From contig JAJVDF010000209.1 of the NCBI GenBank assembly GCA_022410635.1, positions 1,278,979 through 1,342,978 on the forward strand: a stretch of DNA of 64,000 nucleotides, read 5' to 3'. Position numbers and translations under genes: made by a program. The notes beneath the pieces were generated by a model, which made no database searches, was not told the origin of the DNA, and saw nothing but the letters and a program-made list of their open reading frames with translations. Origin of the DNA: Tretioscincus oriximinensis. Lineage: Eukaryota > Chordata > Lepidosauria > Squamata > Gymnophthalmidae. Below, in pieces: positions 1 to 11,079 of the stretch (position 1 is the stretch's first letter; the number at the start of each line of letters is the position of its first letter).

Positions 1-831
1 GAACACTCCCTAAAGAACCCTTTCAGGGGTTTTTAGTGGAGAATTTTTTCTCATGAACCTTAGTGGCTTTTTTTAAAAAAGTTTCAATTCTGCTTTCAAA
101 TGTGCCTTTCAGTTGGTTTGATCTGCATTTATAACCCAAACATCAGCAGCACATGGCCTATTTACCCCCATTCTAACTCCTAAAACCTTAAATTGGGCTT
201 AACCAATCAGTTTCCAATCATTTTAGGGTGTGCATTTGATCAAACAAAATAAATCTATTCAAAAAGAGGTGTGTTGAACTTTTACAGATACAAGGACTAG
301 CAAAATTTTGCGGGGTATAAATGTACATAAATAAATAATACCAATAAAATATTTTTAAACAGTGGCTGCCTTGGGTATGTTCAATTGTTCTTGAACTCTG
401 CAAGCCTTTGCTGTTGTGCTGGAAGTTGTAACTGAATATCCATGGCAAAATTATACCCTAGAATTCTATTTCTTCTTATTCAGGTGTGTATGTTTGTGTT
501 AAAGAAAAAAAAATCTCATTAATTTACAAAAAGAGAACTTAGCACCTGTAAACTTAAAACGTCCCGGGTCCTTTATTGCATATCAGATGTGAAGTGATAA
601 ATTTTGATGAATTTTGAATTCCACATTTAAGTCAAGTACCACTGGTAGAATAATTGGTAAATTTATATCTCTCTTCAGTTCTTATAATGATTCATTTGCA
701 AATCATCTCAAATTGGGAGACATTTTTCTCCTGGAGTACAATAACTATTTTGAAAAATGTCATGTTACCTTTCTAAGTATTCACTGAATGCTCTTGAACA
801 ATGTATGCTAATAGGCTGATTTGTACTATTT
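1..831. other. Unique AT-rich sequence, no feature seen
   Basis: No gene, RNA or recognisable repeat. The open frames here are short and lack any family signature. Confidence 0.6.
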
Positions 832-856
832 CCCCCCCCCAAAAAAAAGGGGGGGG
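832..856. repeat. Homopolymer hairpin C9-A8-G8
   Basis: Nine C, eight A and eight G follow each other directly, so the C and G runs can pair as a perfect stem around an A8 loop. No flanking repeat explains it. Confidence 0.9.
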
Positions 857-2740
857 AGTTAGTGACATTACCAAGTCAATTAATTCAATATATATCAGAT
901 GGAGTGACTAAAGCAAGTAGAGACATTGATTTAACCATCTTTATTTCACAGTATGGCCAGGGAAAAANCCAAAGTTTTTCAGGTAATATTATCCCTACAA
1001 GTCCTATGAACTCTAAATTCACTCATGATCAAATCTCTAGAGAGCACACACTCTAACTCTGAGGACATATATGGGTTTAATTCACACGGAATGGTTGGGT
1101 ATTCAGGAGATAGTGTCCAGGAGGGGCCAGAGAATAAAGAGATATTCAAGGTGACAGGCTCATTCACTTTGTGACACAATGCTGCCAGTGGAACTTCCAC
1201 TTGGAACAGAAAAGACCTTGCCAGGACTTTCTTCAGGTGGCTGTAAATGATGGCCATTTTGGGCCCTCAAAAGGGAATCCTGACAGGGTTCTTAACTTCA
1301 AGTCACTTCCTCACCACTGCAGTGAATCCATATGAGAGAAAAGTTGAAAGAAAAGTTCTGAAAGACATCTCAGGGTTCTTCAAAGAAGATTAATTGTAGG
1401 TGACTTAACTTCAAGGGCTGGTGGGAGCAAGAAAAACAAACTTTACGCTGAAATAAATCAGTTGCCATAAAGGACTCTTGACTAATCTTGAACAGTTTCA
1501 ACAAATAACGATCTTTAAAATTTTGCAGCACGATAATTAATATAGCACCTTGTTCTTTAAAGCAGAGGAATTTTATGCCATTTACAACTTGACTATAAAA
1601 AATGAAATGAATTCCTGCAGTGAACACAGAACAACCAGATGAGGATTAAAATATTGAGAAAAAGTAAATAGATTGGTACTTATGGGGATTTTCCTTCTGG
1701 AAATTATAAATTGTATCTGACTTGCACATAGATATTAAGTATCATAATGGGCAGATTTTATGGTAATGGCATTGCAATATATTGCACCAGTAATAATTTA
1801 AAATGTTCAACCCACAATTAGCATATATTTTTGAGCAACACATTATGTCAGCTTTTAATTTGCAGTCCCGGACAGCTCATTTGATCAAAATGTAAAGTCT
1901 GCATTCTTCCACAGTCATTCTGAAATTATTTCCATGTGCGTTCATTTGCTATAGTTTAATTTGTTTAGGAAATTAAAGTAATAAAACATTAGTTTATTGT
2001 TTGCCTAGGATAGCTATGATTGTCTCAGCAAGTAGCTGCAAACATTTGACAAAAATACTTTAAATGGGTAGACATATAAAATAAGAGTCTTGTACTAAGG
2101 AGGTTNTAATTACATTCTATTTTTAACCACTTAATTGCCTAAAATTACAGTCTTTTTAGATTCCCTGAATATCATTTTTAACTCTATGCTGTCACTTTAA
2201 GAATGTATATGCCACAGTTCACCCAGCATTCTTCAGAGGCCAAGGAAAAAAAGTTCCCAGGCTCGTTGGGTTTTGCTGGGCTCCATACATTATTTGGATT
2301 TCTCCTGCCATCCATTTAGTTGGCTGGAATGGTTCACAACAAGGGATACCAAGAGATCACTTTGCAGTAAATTCTCCTTCGAAGTTTTAAGACCTATGCA
2401 GACAGAGCATTGCTTAGTAGCCATGTTCCTTAGACACTGCTTGATCTAATGAATGCCCCATTACCTACCAGAAAGATTTNATTGGACATTGTGAAAGTTG
2501 CTCTAGTATCTCTCTAGGCTTTAAACCACAGATGTACATTTGACTGAAGGCAGGCTGACTTACGTCTTCAGGTAGCCTGGATCAATTCAACATGTTTAGA
2601 TATAAATATATGTAACTGTGCATTAGTTGTCAAATATGTTCACTTAACAGCATTAAACACTATTAACAGAAGACTATTATGAAGTAAGTTTAGCTAATAG
2701 TTTGACTTGGGTGGATCCAGATGATGTTTTATACAGACGA
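857..2740. other. Unique AT-rich sequence, no feature seen
   Basis: Both strands were read; only short open frames of ordinary composition occur. No splice-bounded conserved frame or known repeat was recognised. Confidence 0.55.
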
Positions 2741-2960
2741 TTATGATGTGATTATTGGCAATTTGCCTCACCCAATTGTGGGGATCCAGCAGTGATAGTG
2801 TTGCAATGGTCCGATATTACTCTTTCCCNTTGTATTATTTTTATGCTGATTTCATAGTGTGGTGCATTCTTTGTATCATGATAGACATGATCATGACCTT
2901 TAGCCTTGCCTCATATAATTCTTTCAGTCAGCCTGGGTATGGAAACACTACTTTCCCTAC
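2741..2960 (+). repeat. Dispersed repeat family R2, copy 1
   Basis: This stretch aligns by eye with 54711-54930 in the same orientation. Shared blocks include a start like GGCAATTTGCC followed by TCACC.AATTG, then GGTCC.ATATT, then CTGATTTCAT, then a CATGA block. The two copies are clearly diverged. The family is not one I can name and no coding capacity is visible. It is probably an old interspersed element. Confidence 0.55.
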
Positions 2961-3114
2961 ATAGTTTAGGTAGGAAGATACAGTATTTTTGGTTGAAACC
3001 ACTCTAGCAAACTTCAGTTTCTTTTAAAAAAATTAAGACTCCCCCACTGNCTAATTCACCTGCCTGAGGAGGTAGCATCCAATGACAAAAGGGAAACTTT
3101 TTTTTCTTATTTAC

Positions 3115-3231
3115 ACTGAGCCTTATTATTGGGTCACATCACAGAATAGGGGCCTGCCATAGTCTGCACTAGCATGCAGATGGTAGGCCTCTATTCCAAA
3201 GTATATCCTGGAACAAGATGGGGTGGAAAGG
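3115..3231. repeat. Palindromic repeat family P1 copy
   Basis: The left half reads towards AGAATAGGGGCCTGCCATAG and the right half returns as the inverse (GGTAGGCCTCTATTCC, TATATCCTGGAACAAG), ending near GGAAAGGGC. The inverted halves and the central TCTGCACTAGCAT match the other copies listed as P1. Confidence 0.6.
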
Positions 3232-4079
3232 GCTATATGACAGTGCACTAATGACTACCAAAAATGTCTCTATCATTTTCCTCTATTGTTTCAACCTCTA
3301 AATTTTTCATCAATCAATTGCTGTACTATTATTATTTCCTGTACTGAGAGCACTGAGCCAAATGAGGAATTAACTATTTTAGTCTCAATTTTGAATCTTG
3401 TGTCCTATGAGTTTCTTCCACGGAAAATTAATAAGTAAGGCTCCCAGAAAATGAGTGTACATAGGAAGAGCAATTAATCATACTTGAAACAAAAATCAGT
3501 CCACAGTTGCATCCATTGACAGATTGTTCCCTTACATTCATGCTTATGTGCTAATATAAGGCTGGCTAATTTATGTTCTCATAATGGAAAAAAAAAGCAG
3601 TCATGCCAACAAACTATTCCTTTTTCCATTGCCAGTGTGCAAGACCATTTTGTAAAATATATATGCTGGGTTTGGCAGTGAATGATGCATAAATCCAACC
3701 AAATCTGCTTTTAAAATGAAAATTTTCCACTCCTTTGTAATAGAGGTCTGAACTTGAACCCAGCAGTGATTTGGATGCAGTAGTAAATGCAAGAATGGAA
3801 GATGTCAAAAGTATGTCTTCAAATATCTTTCCTTTACTGTCCAGCACTGCATAAAGGTTTTCAGACATTTTTCCTGATTTTTCTTTATTTAGACTAAAGC
3901 TTTAATAGCCCTTTCTGCTGTGGACTGCATCCTGGAGTAGAAACTTCTCAACCACATCATTTTACAGACTATGGCTACTTCTCCATTATAAGATTAAAAT
4001 TGCTATTTTTNAAAAAAGCAAGACAACACAGTTGCAGGTATGTCTCCATTTACCACCAATCTTCTTTGCAGTTTCCTCT
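3232..4079. other. Unique sequence, no feature seen
   Basis: No repeat or gene signature was recognised. Two overlapping minus-strand frames of 63 and 84 codons have no family resemblance and are taken as chance. Confidence 0.5.
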
Positions 4080-4600
4080 CTGTCCACGTTACATCCTGGC
4101 ATTCTTGTGATATCATAAGTCCCATAAATCATTGTTGCCCTTGCCTTATGACAGTTCCCAGCATTCTCTATGAGAAGGCAGGCAATGAACATTTTACAGC
4201 AAGGAAGTTCCAATGAAGCTTTTTTGGGATTATGCTGCTGAATTGTGGGAAAATGGGTACATTCCCATGCATGATATGCAGTGAGTTGGATGTGACATCA
4301 CCTTCTGTCCACCCCATGAAGTCATGCTTGTCCAGTGTTCCACCTGTAACAAATGTCCTTTGCCACGGAACAAGTAGCCACCACATTTTATCTGATTCAG
4401 CCGTGAAGATTTTGTAATATCCGCAAGAAAGCTGCATGTGGACATACAGCAATGAAAACATGGTGAATCTTGTGAGACTTCATTGGCTCTTGGGAATTGT
4501 ATGCAGACTCCTAGAGAATGCTGGGGATTGTAGTCAGATAAGCACAGCAATGCCTTCAAGGGCTCATCGTTCAATGACATTGCTATGCAAAGAGTCACAG
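4080..4600. repeat. Repeat R3 in inverted pair, arms about 130 bp
   Basis: The left arm (about 4080-4215) contains CCCAGCATTCTCTATGAG. The right arm (about 4470-4600) contains the inverse, CTCCTAGAGAATGCTGGGG, with further inverted matches such as CATTGTTGCCCTTGC against GCACAGCAATG. The roughly 250 bp between the arms does not match them. A single, well-aligned plus-strand copy of the arm lies at 57686-57835. It could be a DNA element with long terminal inverted repeats, or two insertions of one repeat facing each other. Confidence 0.6.
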
Positions 4601-4857
4601 CAACTTGGAAGACAAGGTAAAAAAAAAACCTAACACTTTTTTTAAAAAAAGTGAGGCAAACCCTGTCATGGGGATGTGCCCCAGGAGCAAACGGAAAAAT
4701 TGGAGCTTTAGCAGGTGGATGGGTGAATCTCTCTGAGTAAATGGGGCAAATTCTACNTGATGTTGCTGTCACCTCACTAAATATCCTATAGTCAGAGCCT
4801 ATTTTTGTCTGCACTGGCACATGAATGACAGGTTCATTTTCTGGNATAAGACTAATT

Positions 4858-5639
4858 TTGACAGGTGCCTGGAGGCAGTGATGGGCTGGATGGGGGCCAA
4901 TAAATTGAAGCTGAATCCAGACAAGACGGAGGTGCTGTGTGTTGGAGCATCCCAGGTTCGTGAAGTGGGGAGGCACCCTGTCCTTGGTGGGGTAGAATTA
5001 CCCTATAAGGGACGGTTGCGAAATCTTGNGGTGCTTCTGGACTCTGNACTGACACTTGAAAATCAGGTGGAGGCAGTAGCCAGGAGTGCCTACTTCCAGT
5101 TACGTCTGGTTCGCCAGTTACGGCCACTTTTGAACAGGGATGATCTAGCCACAGTAATCCATGCTCTGGTAACTTCCAGATTGGACTATTGTAATNCGCT
5201 CTATATGGGGCTGCCCTTGAAAACGGTTCGGAAGCTACAGCTGGTGCAGAATGCAGCCGCTAGACTGCTGACAGGGACAGCTGGCCGGACACACATCACA
5301 CCGGTCTTGAAAGAGCTGCACTGGCTGCCCATTCGCTACCGAGCCCAATTCAAGGTTTTGACTTTAACTTACAAGGCCCTAAATAACTTGGGCCCCAAAT
5401 ATCTAAAGGAACGCCTTCTTCCATACCAACCTGCCCATGCCTTAAGATCTGCAGGAGAAGCNCTCCTGGTTGTACCACCCCTTTCAACAGCCAGTGGAGT
5501 GGGAACCCGGGTTAGGGCCTTCTCAGTGGTTGCCCCTTGTCTTTGGAACAATCTCCCCCTCAAGGTGCGTCTATCATCATCATTGTACTCTTTTAGAAGG
5601 TCCTTGAAGACGCACCTCTTTTGCCTGGTCTTTGGCTGA
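4858..5639 (+). pseudogene. ORF2 C-terminal fragment of L2-like LINE
   Basis: About 260 codons are open to a TGA at 5637-5639. The visible signatures are the post-palm motif NKLKLNPDKTEVL, then LDYCN, LVQNAAARLLTG, ELHWLPI, LTYKALN and a LWNNLP block near the end. This series is characteristic of the L2/CR1 group of LINE reverse transcriptases downstream of the catalytic site. The endonuclease and the catalytic YxDD residues are absent, so the product cannot be active. The frame has no independent start signal; upstream sequence differs in character. Isolated N bases prevent an exact count of substitutions. It is a LINE remnant and not a host gene. Confidence 0.9.
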
Positions 5640-5786
5640 AGAAATGCCATCTCTATCCCTACTTTTAATATTGTTTTATACTTTTTTAATTTTTGTAGTG
5701 ATGTTTTGCTGTTTTTGCCGCCCTGAGACCTTCGGGTATAGGGCGGNGTATAAGTATAAATAAATAAGTATAAATAAATAAATAAT
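4858..5786 (+). mobile_element. L2-like non-LTR retrotransposon, 5'-truncated, with 3' tail
   Basis: The copy carries the last part of ORF2, a short 3' UTR and a tail with CGCCCTGAGACCTTCGGG, TATAGGGCGG and (TAAA)n. It starts just downstream of where the reverse transcriptase YxDD motif would lie, so it is a typical 5'-truncated insertion. The frame is open to its stop with only isolated N bases, so it looks younger than the other L2-like pieces in the window (31.4, 34, 38, 44, 48 and 49.5 kb). The same tail appears on the SINE at 6271-6514. Confidence 0.9.
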
Positions 5787-6270
5787 TTGTTTTAAATAAA
5801 AAGAGTACAAGGTCCTATACATGCATCTGTAAGATTGGATGGATTGAAATACCATTCCAGAGTGGGGTTAGTAATGGGTGAGTGGATGTGCCATACACTT
5901 GTGTCTCTGTTAACTAAGTCAAGGGAGTTAATGAAACTTCAGAATGATTATCTTAGACGTCTACCAACAAAACAATTTCAGAATTGTAAAAATCATTTTA
6001 AAAATGACACAATTTTAAATAAGGAATTATGTGATTATCAGGGAATTACAGATATGTTGAGGGATTGTCTACCAATGGGTGTGTTTTTTTTTTAAAAGAT
6101 CCATTTTCAACATTCCTTGCAATCCAATGAGGTTAAAATATAAAATTCCTTAGAATTTCTCCATTAACTCAATTCTTTGAATGATAGTCGCAACCATTGC
6201 CCTCTGTTACCCAACCCTCTTTTAGATTTCGAGAAAACTAAGAACTTCTTGTTCTCGACTGTAAAATCAG
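5787..6270. other. Spacer between LINE tail and SINE, no feature seen
   Basis: AT-rich sequence with one 86-codon plus-strand frame of no recognisable family. No repeat was identified. Confidence 0.5.
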
Positions 6271-6514
6271 AGCCAGTTTGGTGTAGTGGTTAGAATGTTG
6301 GACTCTTATCTGGTATTCTCCCGATTTAATCCCCCACGCCTCCAAGAAAGCCAGATGGATGACCTTGGGTCAGTCACATTCTTTAGAACTCTCTCAACCC
6401 TACCTACATTACAGAATGTCTGTTGTGGAGAAAGCAAAAGCTATATGTGCTGCCCTTTGGTTGGCCACCCTGAGACCCTCGAGTATAGGGTGGGATATAT
6501 ATAAATAAATAAAA
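6271..6514 (+). mobile_element. tRNA-derived SINE (squamate type) with L2-like tail
   Basis: The head AGCCAGTTTGGTGTAGTGG is tRNA-like, with an A-box-type segment at TGGTGTAGTGGTT and a B-box-type segment near GATTTAATCCC. The body has the squamate SINE block GGATGACCTTGGGTCAGTCA. The 3' end, CACCCTGAGACCCTCGAG followed by TATAGGGTGGGATAT and (TAAA)n, matches the L2-like LINE tail at 5719-5786. It is full length and the same family as 27268-27524 (minus) and 23292-23446 (partial). Confidence 0.88.
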
Positions 6515-7012
6515 ATTTGGTAAACTTAATTTTTCCTATTGAAATATATTTCCAGAATTCTTTGTAGCTTCTCTAACATATGGTTGATAAACGTTTTCAA
6601 ATTCTAGTTACCATAAGCACAAAATTTATTTGCAGAGAACTTCAAAATTTGCAATAAATATAAATAAAGTACAGCTTAATCTTTACATTATTAATTGCCA
6701 CAAAAAATACTGAATTGTTGATCATATTCACTACAAGTAAGTCATAAATGTCAGGCCGTTAATCTTGATGTGTATCTGCTCCAATATATTTGTGAATTGT
6801 GCAGTTTAAATTGTTTTTCATAACTGAGGTTAAAACTTACATTTATACAAAGTGTAGATGCAAGACATGATCCCTTCTGTAAAAGCTTTGGCTCCATGCA
6901 TGCAATGGGGTAAAATATGAAAGAGGGTGAAAACCCAACATAACCTAGTCATACAACAATGCCTATGCCTCTTCAAAACCTATGCAGAGCTGGTGGAACG
7001 AACACACACAGA
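6515..7012. other. Unique AT-rich sequence, no feature seen
   Basis: No gene or repeat signature was recognised. Confidence 0.55.
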
Positions 7013-7560
7013 GAACATACGAACATAAGAGAAGCCATGCTGAATCGGACCAGAGCCTGTCTAGTACAGCATTCTTTCTCACACAGAGGCCCACCAATTG
7101 CGCCTGGGCAGTCTGGAAAAGAAGAAGACAAAATCTTCAATTGTTCTCGATGGCATTTCAGGAATACTGCCTATTGCTCCATCTTGGAGGCAGTATCAAG
7201 ACATCCAGCCTAGTAGCTGTTTATACCCTTGGCTTCCATGAACTTTTCTAATCCTATCTTAAAGCTATCCAGGCTGCTAGCTACCACCACCTCTTGTGAA
7301 GTAAATTCCAAAAGCTGATGACCCTCTAGGCGAAAAAAGACTTTCCCTTGTCTGTCCTTACTCTTCTGCCCTTCAGCTTCAAGAAATGCCCCCTGGTCCT
7401 AGTGTATTGTGATAGAGAAAACAATTTTTCTCTATTCACCTTATCCATCCCATGCATGATTTTATACATTTAATCAGATCACCTCCCAAAAGCCGTCTTT
7501 CAATGCTGAAGAGGCCCAGATGGTGTAGTCGGATTTCATAAGGGTGGTGCTCCAGCCCTC
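7013..7560 (-). mobile_element. CR1 LINE 3' fragment
   Basis: The plus strand starts GAACATACGAACATAAG, the inverse of the short CR1 terminal repeat. It then runs through the blocks CATGCTGAATCGGACCAGAG and TCTCACACAGAGGCCCACC and continues into CCATCCCATGCATGAT and GATCACCTCCC, all antisense to CR1 ORF2. This is the longest CR1 copy in the window. It is old and frameshifted with no usable frame. Confidence 0.88.
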
Positions 7561-8832
7561 CAATCACAATGGACCTGGAAGTTGATACCATGCATGTCAA
7601 CCAGCTGCAAATCTGGAGTCCTGGCTGCCTGGTGTCTTCTCACTGTATCGCAAGTCCCACACAGCAGTGGCATACACCAAGGTTGCTGGTAGCTGCTAAT
7701 AGAAGACACAGCATTTTTGTACTGATGTCAGAAAATATCAGCAATCTAGGTATTCCGTAACAATGGAGCTTTTCCCGAGTGTCCCCCGGGAAGGTAACAA
7801 AAGTTCTGTTGTCCCACGAAGTGGAGAAGTCCTGAAGATCCTATGATCCTGGTAGAAAAACCTGTGTACACAAGGCCTTAGTAATCCATTTTTAAGGAGC
7901 TCTCTAGTATACTTTTTCTGCAAGAGATTAATGGTAATCCACATTAGATTTGTGCTAAGAGGTCCCTGAAATGGATTAATTAAAGATTANGTTAATCTAG
8001 TCTATACTTGTGCTACGGTTGCAGCACATATTCTTCATAAACGGCTGCAAGAAAAANGCATATTTTGAGCAATATAACAGATTCACTGTTGAAAGCTGTC
8101 TCTGCAGGAGCCTCACAGCCTCTCTGCAAGAGAATGCATTCCAGCTTCAGTGTACTTTTGAAAGAAGGTGGCTAGCATTTTGACCCCAAAAAGAACTGCC
8201 TACACATAAGGCGGAGGTTGCTCTAATGTGGCACTGGACTATTGTATATGGATCTGGATACCACACCTAACAAGGGCTATTGTGAAAAGAGGCAACAAGG
8301 GCTGGATCATTTCCCTTATGAAATCATGCTGCATGAAATCATGCTTGATTTTTTTTCACCATTGAAAGACAACATTTAAGNGGTGACTTGATTAAATGCC
8401 ATGAAATCAAGAAAGGTGAATGTGGGGGGACCTTTCCCATATAACATAACACTAGAAGTAGAAGACACTCTATGAAGCTGATGGGCAGAAGAGTTCAGTG
8501 ACGGCAGGCATCTGGGTTCGTTGTGGCCACTGATCGCACCAGAAATTAATATCAATGATAAAATCTCCATGCTAAATAATGGAGAACCATTGGCCAATCG
8601 TGGGCCTTCTTAGAGGAACAAATCCAGCAGCAACAAATCAAAAAGCTCCGGACAGCTTCTTTTAGTGACGTTTTGGTCACCGATCCCAGAAGTTGAACCA
8701 ATGGGAGGGCTGCCTGGGAGGGGCTGCAGTCCATCTTTCAGTCTGCCTGGAGGTGCCATTTTGTATTGGCAATTCAAGTAGCAGACANAGAGCAAATCTG
8801 GTAAGCAGGGGCCCAGGGCCAGGTTCTGGTGG
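7561..8832. other. Unidentified sequence, no feature seen
   Basis: The stretch is less AT-rich than its surroundings and may contain old unidentified repeats, but I could not match it to another part of the window. No convincing frame. Confidence 0.45.
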
Positions 8833-8950
8833 CAGNAGCCTCCACATTTAACCCCCCTGGGCTGCAGCTGCAGGAGACCCCAGAGGAAGGAGCCTCCTGC
8901 TAGGGTTTCCTACTGCTGCCCCCTGGGGTGGCAAAATGTGGAGGCTGCTG
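8833..8950. repeat. Imperfect inverted repeat, GC-rich
   Basis: CAGNAGCCTCCACATTT (8833-8849) is the inverse of AAATGTGGAGGCTGCTG (8934-8950). The 84-bp interior is rich in CTGCAG-type words. It could be the ends of a small foldback element. Confidence 0.7.
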
Positions 8951-9019
8951 CTGATGGAGACAGGGACAGAAGCTCCTGCTGGGCTGCAGTCCAATGAGCA
9001 AGCCACAAAGTAGGTTACC

Positions 9020-9440
9020 TTCCTTTTTCTTTTCTTTCTGTGTTTTCTCTCCTTTATTTCTAGCCTCCTTTTTTCTCCTTCCCAGTTCCTTCTTTTTTTC
9101 TTCCTCCATCTACCTCCTCTTCGGGCCTTCCCTCCTTGCTTCATAATTTCATTTAATCTGGGTTGAGTTCTAGATTTCATTTCTGGTGTGTTTAGAGTGT
9201 GAATAACCAAAATTATTAGCCTAGGTTTTATTTATTTTACTCCTAATGTGGTTTTTAATTTTCTATGGCTGTTCTTTCTTCCCTTCATTTTCTTTCTGTT
9301 CTTTCTCTTTCCTTCCTTATTTCTACCCTCCTTTTCCTTTTTTCCTCCTTCCCCCTTCCTTCTTTTTTTCTTCCTCTCTCTACCTCCCCTTTGGTCCTTC
9401 CTCCCCTCCTTGCTTCAGATTTTCCCCATTTAATCTGGCT
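9020..9440. repeat. Duplicated pyrimidine-rich tract, period about 270 bp
   Basis: Two CT-rich blocks (about 9020-9170 and 9290-9440) share the same order of words: TTTCTTTCTGT, TTATTTCTA.CCTCC, TTCCTTCTTTTTTTCTTCCT, CCTCCTTGCTTCA and ATTTAATCTGG. The plus-strand frames rich in Phe, Ser and Pro are a by-product of composition. Confidence 0.75.
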
Positions 9441-9534
9441 TCTGCATTTTTAAAAATGGTTTCTGCTGAGCATATGTCCTTTACGTATATAAAAAAACCA
9501 CTTCTAATGTGAATTGAGTTCTAGTTTTTCTAGT

Positions 9535-9645
9535 GGCAGAATGGTTCTCAGTTGCATTTCTTCCTGCTTTTCTGTGCTGCTTCGGGCAGCATCTTTGTTT
9601 CTGGCAGAATGGCTCTCAGTTGCATTTCTGCCTGCTTTTCAGTGT
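9535..9645. repeat. Tandem duplication, 68-bp period
   Basis: A block beginning GGCAGAATGG.TCTCAGTTG recurs 68 bp later with only a few substitutions. Confidence 0.9.
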
Positions 9646-10197
9646 TTAAGAACTATCTAAGACCACTATATTTTATCTGTTGTAGATTCAAACATGATTT
9701 AAGGGAGATCAAAGAGAGGTTTCTAACTAGAATTTTGACCCTTCNATACCTTTCAGGGTCTGCTTCCAAAGACATCATAGTTTGGTGGAAAACAACCTGA
9801 AACCATCCCATATTATAGATATACATGGAGACAGAAACTATTCCAAAAGACTATTTTTCCATCATTGCAAAGAAAATTACGTGGCTGTGTTAATATAATA
9901 ATTCAAGAGTGAACTTCATTGNTGATGGAATCAAGCTATTCTTGCAGTTGTTTCCCTTCTTATATTTTGATTCACTAGATGGGTTGGGGTTAATGGAGTA
10001 TTTTATAAGGAACATTCTGATGATTTAGGAGACAGATAAAATTCTAAAAGTTTCACTCTTNAAGTAAATTTCAATTAATAGCCATGTTCATCCAAGTTCA
10101 GAAACATTAGAAACTAACAAGAAATCTGAGGAAGATTTGTCAACAAAGCTCGTGCCAACTAACCTACTATATTTCTTTTTAGTCTCTAAAGAGCTAC
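9646..10197. other. Unique AT-rich sequence, no feature seen
   Basis: No gene or repeat was recognised. Confidence 0.5.
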
Positions 10198-10492
10198 AAG
10201 ACCTCCCCACCCAGGGATGGAAAAATATATGAGAAACTTGTACATGTATGAGTTTCTGAACATTTTTGGGGCCTGTATGAGGGAGAAACTCCAGGGTTTG
10301 AGTTTCTCCCTCCCTGTAGGCCCCACTTAGTTTTTCCTGGGGATGGCCATTCTAAATCAAGTGACTTCCAGCTATGCNCCCTTTTTGCCATTTGGCATCT
10401 GACTGGTGGCCATTTTGGGTCATGTGACATCTGGCCACGACCCTTTTTGGTCACATGGAAGCAATCATGTTTTTGTGTTTTTTTTTTATTAA

Positions 10493-10726
10493 GGTAATGA
10501 GGACCGAAATATTGAAGTAGAAAGCATACAGGAAGACATCGCAGAGGAGGGAGCATCCCAGCAACAAAATAAAGAGGAAATAGAAATATCTGCAGAAGGA
10601 ACTGAAGAATCAGAAACAGAGGAAGATATATTAATTCGAGCCGTCCAGCAGATGAAGGACAGAAAGAAAGAAAAAAACCAGAAATGGACAAAAGAAAGAC
10701 TCAGATCCTACAAAGACAAAATCTAA
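10493..10726 (+). pseudogene. L1 ORF1 3' fragment
   Basis: A 78-codon open stretch ends at TAA 10724-10726. It is very rich in Glu, Gln and Lys, starting NEDRNIEVESIQEDIAEEG and ending in a basic segment around KDRKKEKNQKWTKERL. No RNA-binding core is visible. Its place ahead of ORF2 and its charge pattern suggest the end of L1 ORF1, but no diagnostic motif confirms this. There is no start codon because the 5' part is missing. Confidence 0.55.
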
Positions 10727-10869
10727 TCAAGGGAGAACTAAATACAAGCCAAACAAGAAAAGAGCTTAAACTCATGGACAATAAAGAGGGCTATATAGCG
10801 ATGGAGGGAGAGACAAGGCGTTAAGTCCCAGAGCCACCAGCCTAGAGGAACACGATGTTCCTCTCCAAC

Positions 10870-11030
10870 TCTNTGTGTAGAGGGAAGGGGCAGGGGCTCG
10901 GGGGAGGGAAGGAAGGGAAGGGGGAGAGGGAGAAGAGGGGAGGGAGGGGCGATGGAAAAAAGAACCTTGGGCGAGGGAAGGGAGATCAGGGGAAGAGGGG
11001 GGGAAGAGGGGAAGGGGGTNAAAATAGAAA
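10870..11030 (+). repeat. Purine-only G/A tract between L1 ORFs
   Basis: About 150 bases are nearly all G and A, with many GGG and GGGG runs on the plus strand. It lies between the ORF1 remnant and the ORF2 start. It has the sequence features for G-quadruplex or triplex DNA. Long minus-strand Pro/Ser/Leu frames across it are compositional. Confidence 0.85.
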
Positions 11031-11079
11031 AAGACAAGCATTTACAAAGTGGGAAATAGGAAAAAAGTTGATAAAAAAA

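Noticed and set aside
4230..4976. 248-codon minus-strand frame
   Set aside because: It spans the R3 repeat, unique spacer and the antisense of the L2-like LINE, contains N codons and has no family signature.
4858..5639. Reading this frame as a host gene
   Set aside because: The motif series is that of L2-group LINE ORF2, it lacks a start and ends in a LINE tail.
8848..9210. Lys/Glu-rich minus-strand frames
   Set aside because: They are the inverse of the pyrimidine-rich duplicated tract.
9246..9512. Phe/Pro/Ser-rich membrane-like frames
   Set aside because: They come from CT-rich low-complexity DNA in three overlapping phases.
10194..10691. 165-codon minus-strand frame
   Set aside because: It is antisense to the L1 ORF1 fragment and one arm of the palindromic element.
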